DNA of 64,000 nt, taken from the NCBI GenBank assembly GCA_000697355.1, contig JNEN01001262.1:1-64000 (forward strand). Direction: 5' to 3'. The notes beneath the pieces are model-generated. The model saw only the letters and a list, made by a program, of their open reading frames with translations, was not told the origin of the DNA and did not search any database. Source of the stretch: Syncephalastrum monosporum B8922 (lineage: Eukaryota; Mucoromycota; Mucoromycetes; Mucorales; Syncephalastraceae). The position numbers were made by a program, and so were the translations under genes. The first letter of the stretch is position 1. The number at the start of each line of letters is the position of its first letter. This document shows, in pieces, positions 57,520 through 64,000 of the stretch.

Positions 57520-59419
57520 TTAAGAATGATGGGATGGAATCGCCGAGGAGGAAGATGAGGTAGGAGGATAAGAGGAGCCATAGCCGTCGTAAGGATGCTG
57601 CATTGCATAGTAATGGCCGCTGCTGCTGGAACCAGCACCGCCATGCTCAGATACGGGCGGCATGAAAGAAGAGGGGGGGTGATCATATTCACTTTTACGT
57701 GCAAAATTGTAGAATGGCTGCTGCTGGTCTTGCTGTTGTTGCTGATGTTGCTGCTGCTGAGCGTGGGGTGGTGGAGGTGCCTGCGAAGGAGGCTGATTTT
57801 GGCGTTGCTGTTCATACAAGAGAACATGATCCAAGTGCTCCGAAGACGAGGAAGGAGCCCGCTGATGCGGAAAGTACGACTCCTGCTGGGCCATAGTGGG
57901 CGGGTACACACCGGGTGTACCTGGCTGTTGTGCTTGCTGTTGTTGCTGGGCCTGGGATGAAGGCGGTTGTTGCTGGTGCTGCTGGTAAGGCGTCACAGGA
58001 TAATAGTAAGGCGAGTAGGGGCCAAGATCGTTGGCGGGTGAGCTGAGGTAACGCGCCGGTGGCGGTGGCGGTGGCGGGGGAGGGAGCGACGCGCGCTCAG
58101 CTGCCATGACAACCTGTGGTGGGGGAGGTGCTTCGTTGGTGGGCGAGGTGATGGAGCGGTAGCGCGTGTGCGAATCAGCGTAATGACCCGGGCTGCGACC
58201 CCGCACCACCAAGGGTGCCGAGTGACAGCTCGCAACGCGAATCGCTTCGCCTCGGTTCGTGTTGGCGTACAGATCGATCACGATCTCATAGTACTGTTGG
58301 GCGGCGCGGCGCTTTCCATTGTTGGCCGTCGCAGTCTTGAATTGCATGCGTTCAAATGTAACGATGTGGTGACTGGAGCCGACCGACGCGAGATGGAGGT
58401 TGCCACCGGCGCGCACAGGTAGTGGTTTGGGCACCATCTGCGGGCCCTTGTCGCGCTTGGGCGTGTGCTGGATCAGCTCAATCTTTTTGTCGGGGCTGCT
58501 TGAAACACAGGCGCTGACGCCGATCGAAAAATAATCAACTTGATGCAAGTCCTGGTCGGAGCGGCGGATCAGGCAAGGCACCTCGGGCCCTTGGAGAAGA
58601 TAATTGACACCGTGGACATCAAAGGTCGTGCTGACCTGGAAATAATTGCGCCTATAACACGCCCAGTCCTGCTCGGCGCGGAAGAAGCCACGGTCCATTT
58701 TGGCGTGGAGCTGCACCTGGTAGCTATTTGGGGAGGAGAGGAAGAGTGTCAGAGATATACAGACATACACACAAACGCGAGTAAGCGACAAGACAAGGTG
58801 ACTTGGTTTACCTGTTTGTTTGATCCAAGCTGAAGAGATCCTCGTGCTGCTTCGTGGAGGAAAAAGAGGGTCCCATGTCGAATGAGAAGATGGATTCGCT
58901 TCGCCGTTTTCTGATTGGACCGGCAAATTGATACGGATGAGACGGGAAACTTGTCATGCTGGTGAAACTGGCGGGTCGCGAGGGGAGCGTGGGACGTCCC
59001 GCCTCCCCGTTGCTAGGATTGCTGCTGCTATGAGCGGGGGGCGATTTGCTTTCCGCGAGGGGTGTAGGTGGCAGCGAAGCGACATCTGGCCGTGGCGTCT
59101 CAGGTTGGACGAGCCTGCAAAGCGTTCAAAAAAATAGGTAAATCTTCCCATACATGGCATGGCCTGTGCACAAGCGTAAAAAGTTCATACAGTGTATACA
59201 TGAACATAGACACGCACACGCACGCACACACACTCACACACACGCACAAGCAGCAATACACTTCTACATTGCCCTTTTGTTTGATTTTTACACATACCCA
59301 TGCATCCCGGGACCTGGTCCTATGGCCTGACCCTCGCGGTAAGAGTACCCCGGCGGGGCAGAGAGGGGAAGGTACGCCGGTTCAGAATTCTGAGATGGCG
59401 ACCATTTACTGTCCTGCAT
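57520..59419 (-). CDS. NDT80/PhoG-domain transcription factor, long form
   Basis: Three exons (59419-59298, 59114-58812, 58723-57520) give 542 residues. The N-terminal ~140 residues are Pro/Ser-rich and contain IRKRRSES, a possible nuclear signal. The NDT80/PhoG domain (about 140-310) has MDRGFFRAEQ, WACYRRNYFQVSTTF, YFSIGVSACVS, IQHTPKRDKGPQ, FKTATANNGKRRAAQQYYEI and PLVVRGRSPGHYAD. This is closer to the canonical VIB-1/XprG length than the short relative at 43.7 kb. The C-terminal 220 residues are Pro/Gln-rich, with several poly-Gln and poly-Pro runs, typical of an activation region. The gene has a CA-rich stretch in intron 1 and a long poly(A)/CATA-rich upstream region. A role in starvation or development is inferred from family only. 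Confidence 0.9.
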
Positions 59420-61732
59420 CTCGACCGCGATCTCGTAAACTGAGGGGTGTTTTGGTGGGATAGAGAAGGAAATAAAACGTCACAGGTGAGTTTTCACCAG
59501 TCCAAAGCACCAAAGAAAGTGAGAAAGGAAAAGAAGTAAGAAAAAAAAAAAAAAAAAAGTGAGGAACTCACATCGCTCGTTCGACGCTCTTGGTTACGGA
59601 CCACATGACTTATGGTTAGACTCCGCTTATGAGCGAGAGAGAAAAGAGGAAAATGAGAGAATCAGAGAAAAGGGCGGCTTCCCTGGACAACAATTGCGCG
59701 GTCCATGCATCATGTCAACACAGTACATAATCATACATTTACACATACATACATACACACATACATATACACCTGCATTTGTTGGACACTGCACTGACAT
59801 CCCCCGATTGCATCATACATACATTTCATTTCTTTTTCATTGGCACACTGCATATCATTTGCCAAATACAAAACGTCAAAAAGAATTCGCCATGAGACCC
59901 CACGCAAGAAAGGCTCGTTCAACAGGGCTGGAGGCTTACGTAAATATTGTAGGAGCGAAGAATGGCGAACCATTCTCTCGGGAAGAGTGCTTCTGAGAGA
60001 GTGACACGAGAATACGTGCTTTCTGTTTTATTATTCACAACAGGTTATTTTTTTCTTACTTGAGCCAGTGCGCGGGCGAGTGTCACCTGCGTTGACTAGC
60101 AATCATCATGCTTCCTTTTTCTTTCATAGTCTTTACCTATTTTTATCATCTCAACGACGCCCCAGCCAAACCCAATCAATCGAAAATCAATCAGGCAACC
60201 AATCCAATCCCTCCGCGGCTTTTTCGAATGCTTTTACTTTCCCTGATTGAGAAATCGCAGTCCCTCTGCCAATATGCGAATCGTTTGCCATTGGACACCA
60301 ATACAGGCACATGAAAAATTAGACATTGTCTCATGAGATTAAAATGAAACAAAGAGCTCTGCAGGACATGTCCCTGAAGCAAACCGGGTTTACCGAATCC
60401 CGGGTATACAGGTAGTCTGTTTATTATTGGTTGATTCTCTATTCACGTCCGATTCCCAAAGTCTGACAAAGCACTTGAACTTTATTCACCCTTTTGTCTC
60501 GCGCACGCGCTCTTTCTACGCCGTTATCGAAACTTAAATTACAATACGCACGTTCGCCACCGTTCGACTACATCATCCGTACCCCTCCTACACATGTGTT
60601 TTGTCTGCATACTTGTGGTAGGACACCGATATGCTGAATGTAAAAGTGTAGATGTTCGGTTCTTGTTTGACGATGACGTCTTGCCAGCAACAGACTCAAG
60701 TTTCGGAAAAGAATCTATTCACCAAATGTCTAGAGTCTTGAACCAGACGCCAGACTTTGAAAACCTTTGCTGACATATACAATTTTTTAAAGTATTTTGC
60801 TGATGTGACTCCTTCTTTTTTTTAGCAAATGCTGTCGAGCGCGCACATGCGGACCCTCCTCAAAGTCCTGTGAAATAGAAAGATCAAGTCACGTGCATAG
60901 CGGCTCATTTACGAAGTGCATAATGCCAAACCGCAATATTCAGTATGTGTGGCGCGGATTTGCTGTAGACTGGAAAGGCTGCGAAAGCTACTTTGACTTA
61001 GGCTCGTACTTCACGACATGGAAATCTCTCCTTTCTAAAGCTATTTTTTGATGTTTGCGCTTCTTAGAACATTAGCTTTGTGTGTGATGGCACCATCAAC
61101 CACAAAAAGTACGAAGTATAGAGTATTTTCCAGAATTCCGCACTTGCACCCTGTGGTTTATCAAGTTTTTACTCACGTCTAACTGCAGCCAGCCTGCTTC
61201 TGATCCACTGCAGGAGAAAAGAAAAGAAGTACTGTACATACTGCCTTTTCTGTCCAGACGATGATTGTCCGTTCCAGTCCTAGAAATATACAGGCAACAG
61301 GCTTCAGTATGATTGCTTGTCAAAGAGGCAGAGGAAAATACAGGAATAGGTACCAAATCAAGAAATGACGTAAGGCTGATATTCGTTGTAATATACGCAT
61401 TGCATTAAGAAGATAACAAAAATCGAGGGGCATGAAATGAATCACGGACTTCTATGTATATGAGTGTGTGGACGTGCATGCATGTATGCACGTATAATAG
61501 AGACATTGTCAAGTCGACGCTCCGGTGCCCTGGAAGCGCATTCCCTGCTTCACCCTGAAATGGGAACTATTAATTCTGGAGGTAAGTTTACATAATGGGG
61601 TGGATTTGGTTCTATCCACTCTCCAGGTATACATACACATATGTATCCATCACCTTCTCTTTTGCTACGGATCTCAAACTTGTCTGATTTTGCCTGCTCT
61701 TCTTCCACTTCCTTGTTCATTTTTCTCTTCTA
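59420..61732. other. Upstream region of the NDT80 gene and RING-RRM gene
   Basis: 2.3 kb with no supported gene. It includes an A tract near 59540, CATA/ATACAT repeats (59740-59830), and a CT-rich leader just before 61733. Long non-coding upstream regions are common for developmental regulators. Confidence 0.45.
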
Positions 61733-63289
61733 ATGACGACCACAACCACATCCGATCATACTTTTTACCCGCTCTTTTTTGGCACGACTCCGTTTGCGGC
61801 TCAAAAGGATGCGTGGTCGTTCAAACTGGAACCGACGAAAAGACAACACCCACAGCCCCCGCAGCAATGCTGTGCATTCTGTCTTTATCGTGGCCTCTCC
61901 GATAGCATCACGGTCCAATGCGGCCACACGATTTGCTTTTCGTGTTCGCGTATTCTCCAAGATCAGACCAATGGGCTTGATTGTCCAATGTGCCCGCCCT
62001 CCACGACGAAAAGCAGCCTTGCAGGTAAACCTGTGCGACACCTCCTGTCACCACCTCTGCCGATGCTCCAAACGTCGCCGTCTGCGGCACATCACCAAGC
62101 GGCCTCGGCGCACCAGAACCTCTTGTCCGTGTCACAGCCGAACCTGATTCATGCCCCAGCCAACCATTACCCGTGTGCCAAGCTGTCCAATGTAAGAATC
62201 ATCTGTTTGGCTCGGCCACAAAGTTTTGACGTTTTAGTAGATCCCGTGGGATATCTCGCAAACCGACATACGGGCGCTTTTCGCCGCATACCAGCTGGCG
62301 CCCGTGCCACAGCCTATTCATGCAAGTGGAACCTTAAAATGCATTCCTGCAAGAAACTGACCTTCCACCTAATACCAGATCATGATGGATCGTGCGTCCG
62401 GCAAGACCCTGTCTGACCGCTGTTTTGTCGAGTTTGCAAACATACACGAGCTACACAGCGCGCTTTCGGTGCGCCCGCCCATGTTTCTGCGGGGCCGGAT
62501 CGTGCGGATGGTCGAGTCCTCGCCAGCGGTCCTGTTTCACGCCACATTTCCCAACCACAATGCACTTTTGCCGGGTGGACCGTTCATTACGCGCGACGAG
62601 ATCAATAGTCTTCTCGTGATTTGCAAGAGCTACAAGCTGCATGGGTCGCGCAAATGCCCTGAACGTCCATTCGAAAACATCCTGTCCATCGTCAGCAAGT
62701 GCCCCTGGCATCAACCGCACCTGATCACGACTATGCACAGAGACCATATCTACGAGATGCTTAAACTCGCGATTGGTATGTTCCAAGTTTTTCCGCAAAC
62801 TCTATCGTGTTGTGTGTTGAACTGTATATAATAGAGGCCCTTGTGATGCACCTGTCGCGAAAAAATGTTCCCATCGACCCAGGTTTGAAGGAGCGCATGG
62901 CCCTGGTGGGCATGGCCTGCCCCGCCTTCACGCTCCGGCAAAAGACCACCTTGTTCCATGCCGCCGGTCTGCCCTGCCCGCAGGTGCTGCTGCAAGAAGA
63001 AGAAGACCAGCGCTCCTCGCCTCCAGCCCTGTCTCCATCCTCTTCCGCCTCAACCTCCTCGCAGCGTGAGTCGTTGCTCCAGGCACTCCTTTCTGACAAG
63101 ACTTCATCTCATTGGCCCAGCAGTAAGTCATTTGGAAGAAATAGCCCCACTTTGCGTTTGACCATCCATTCTTCCTTCAGTTGCTGGCCAGTAAACGGAA
63201 AAAAGACAGATTTATGCTATGATACAGAATTGCATGATGGATTCTATGCGGTCCTGACACTACTGGACCATGCTTTAGATAACACTTAG
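61733..63289 (+). CDS. RING-finger plus RRM protein
   Basis: At least four exons: 61733-62191, 62241-62321, 62379-62775 and 62835 to about 63289. A C3HC4 RING comes first (CAFCLYRG, then CGHTICFSCSR and CPMCPPS, about residues 45-85), followed by a Ser/His-rich linker. An RRM-like domain follows: CAKLSNIPWDISQTDIRALF, then PVPQPIHIMMDRASGKTLSD and FVEFANIHELHSALSVRP. An all-alpha C-terminal region (CPERPFENILSIVSKCPW and onward) follows. Intron 2 uses a GC donor (CAT/GCAAGT), the only choice that gives the continuous RRM. I do not know a named orthologue. A RING with an RRM suggests a ubiquitin ligase that acts on RNPs, which is inference. The 3' end is uncertain: GTGAGT at 63065 and GTAAGT at 63123 may start further introns, which would change the last ~70 residues. 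Confidence 0.75.
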
Positions 63290-63550
63290 CTCAAGAGCTA
63301 ACATGGTATACAAAAAATGGATTTAATCCATTTCAAGTTTTAAGTTTTTTTTTACGCAGAAATATACAACATATGGATCCAAATTACACATTTCATATCA
63401 CTAAGAACTACACGATGACGACCACTTTATACTACAGGTGCAGGCGGTCCAAGTTGGAGGGGATGAGGGGCGAGATAAAGGAAGGAGATATGCTTTATAC
63501 ACGGTCAATATTTGCAAACGACACCGTCCAGCGGCTTTTCACTGCGCAAA

Positions 63551-64000
63551 TTAATTCATCATGGCGACGCCTTCGTCGTCACCCATAAAGTCGTCGTCCT
63601 CATCGTCAACAACGGTGCGGAAAAGTTCGCTCTGGATGTAGATTACAGTTATATATATATTTCTCCTAGATTCACCTTGTGTGGTTCGTCCCACACTTAC
63701 CTTTTTCTTTAAAATGTTGTCCATCAGACCTTCTTCGATCGTGTTTTTCATGATGATGGTGTGAATGAAGGTCTGTTTGGACTGTGTCATTCTATGGATA
63801 CGTGCAATAGCCTGGTCTATACACGAGGTGAGTGAAGCTATCCACAGTTACGCATGCATCGTCACCTACCCATGGTTGCTAAAAACGATTCACATGCATG
63901 ATTTCAATTAGTCCAACGTTTCTTTGCCTAAACAAGCCAAAAAATTTCTTTTTGGGCTGTGTGTGTGCGTGCGTGCACACAACATACCTGGATTCCACCT
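63551..64000 (-). CDS. SNF2-family ATPase, C-terminal exons (partial)
   Basis: This is the 3' end of a gene that continues beyond the right edge. Visible exons are: up to 63988 (window edge), 63878-63870 (9 nt), 63816-63701 and 63631-63551. Spliced, they give WNPATMDQAIARIHRMTQSK, helicase motif V-VI of SNF2 ATPases, then FIHTIIMKNTIEEGLMDNIL and an acidic tail ending MGDDEGVAMMN. RIHRMTQ instead of RAHRIGQ is reminiscent of the SHPRH/RAD5-like group, but too little is present to name it. The 9-nt exon is needed for phase and completes the motif. Convergent with the RING-RRM gene. Confidence 0.8.

Noticed and set aside
1..64000. tRNA, rRNA or other structured RNA genes
   Set aside because: I scanned by eye for B-box-like GGTTCGANTCC strings and found none with a matching cloverleaf. 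A tRNA covariance search would settle it.

Overview
The window is nuclear DNA of an early-diverging filamentous fungus, most likely Mucoromycota. I infer this from densely packed genes with many short introns (mostly 45-110 nt), GC-rich coding exons in AT-rich spacers, two NDT80/PhoG-type factors, a fungal YTP1-type membrane protein, and a PDCD7 (U11-59K) homologue, a minor-spliceosome protein most ascomycete yeasts lack. I know of no single diagnostic marker that fixes the genus. Exon coordinates were worked out by hand from splice signals, reading phase and family alignment.

Block A (2.5-30.9 kb) is ordinary and gene-dense. In order it holds PDCD2/TSR4, APC11, a kinesin-5, a kinesin-3, VPS18, transaldolase, a small SWI5/SAE3, cyclin C, a GRAM-VASt sterol-transfer protein, a YTP1-like protein, PDCD7 and Misato/DML1. 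The block lies between two arms of a 1.6 kb inverted repeat (1-1632 and 31573-33195). The right arm starts on the stop codon of a broken BLM10/PA200 3' end.

Block B (33.2-43.7 kb) is gene-poor. It holds a tandem array of G-rich blocks separated by near-identical 53-56 nt GT...AG spacers (34.1-34.95 kb), a decayed inverted partner of that array, relics of unrecognised genes, and one clear gene, LENG1-like (39.99-40.94 kb).

Block C (43.7-64 kb) holds a short NDT80-domain protein, eIF1A, AFG1, YJU2B/CCDC130 and a RecQ helicase of the BLM/Sgs1 class. A 2.07 kb unit with 40-bp inverted termini follows, then a second, longer NDT80-domain protein, a RING+RRM protein, and the 3' end of a SNF2-family gene cut by the window edge.

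Functional themes are housekeeping: mitosis (APC11, kinesin-5), vesicle and organelle traffic (kinesin-3, VPS18, sterol transfer), recombination (SWI5, RecQ), splicing (PDCD7, YJU2B, probably LENG1), translation and ribosome biogenesis (eIF1A, PDCD2/TSR4), and transcription (cyclin C, two NDT80). I see no metabolic cluster. The most notable signals are the intron-like array, the high share of GC-AG introns (six among about 80), the BLM10 relic abutting the inverted repeat, and very small exons (9 nt in SNF2, 6 nt in eIF1A).
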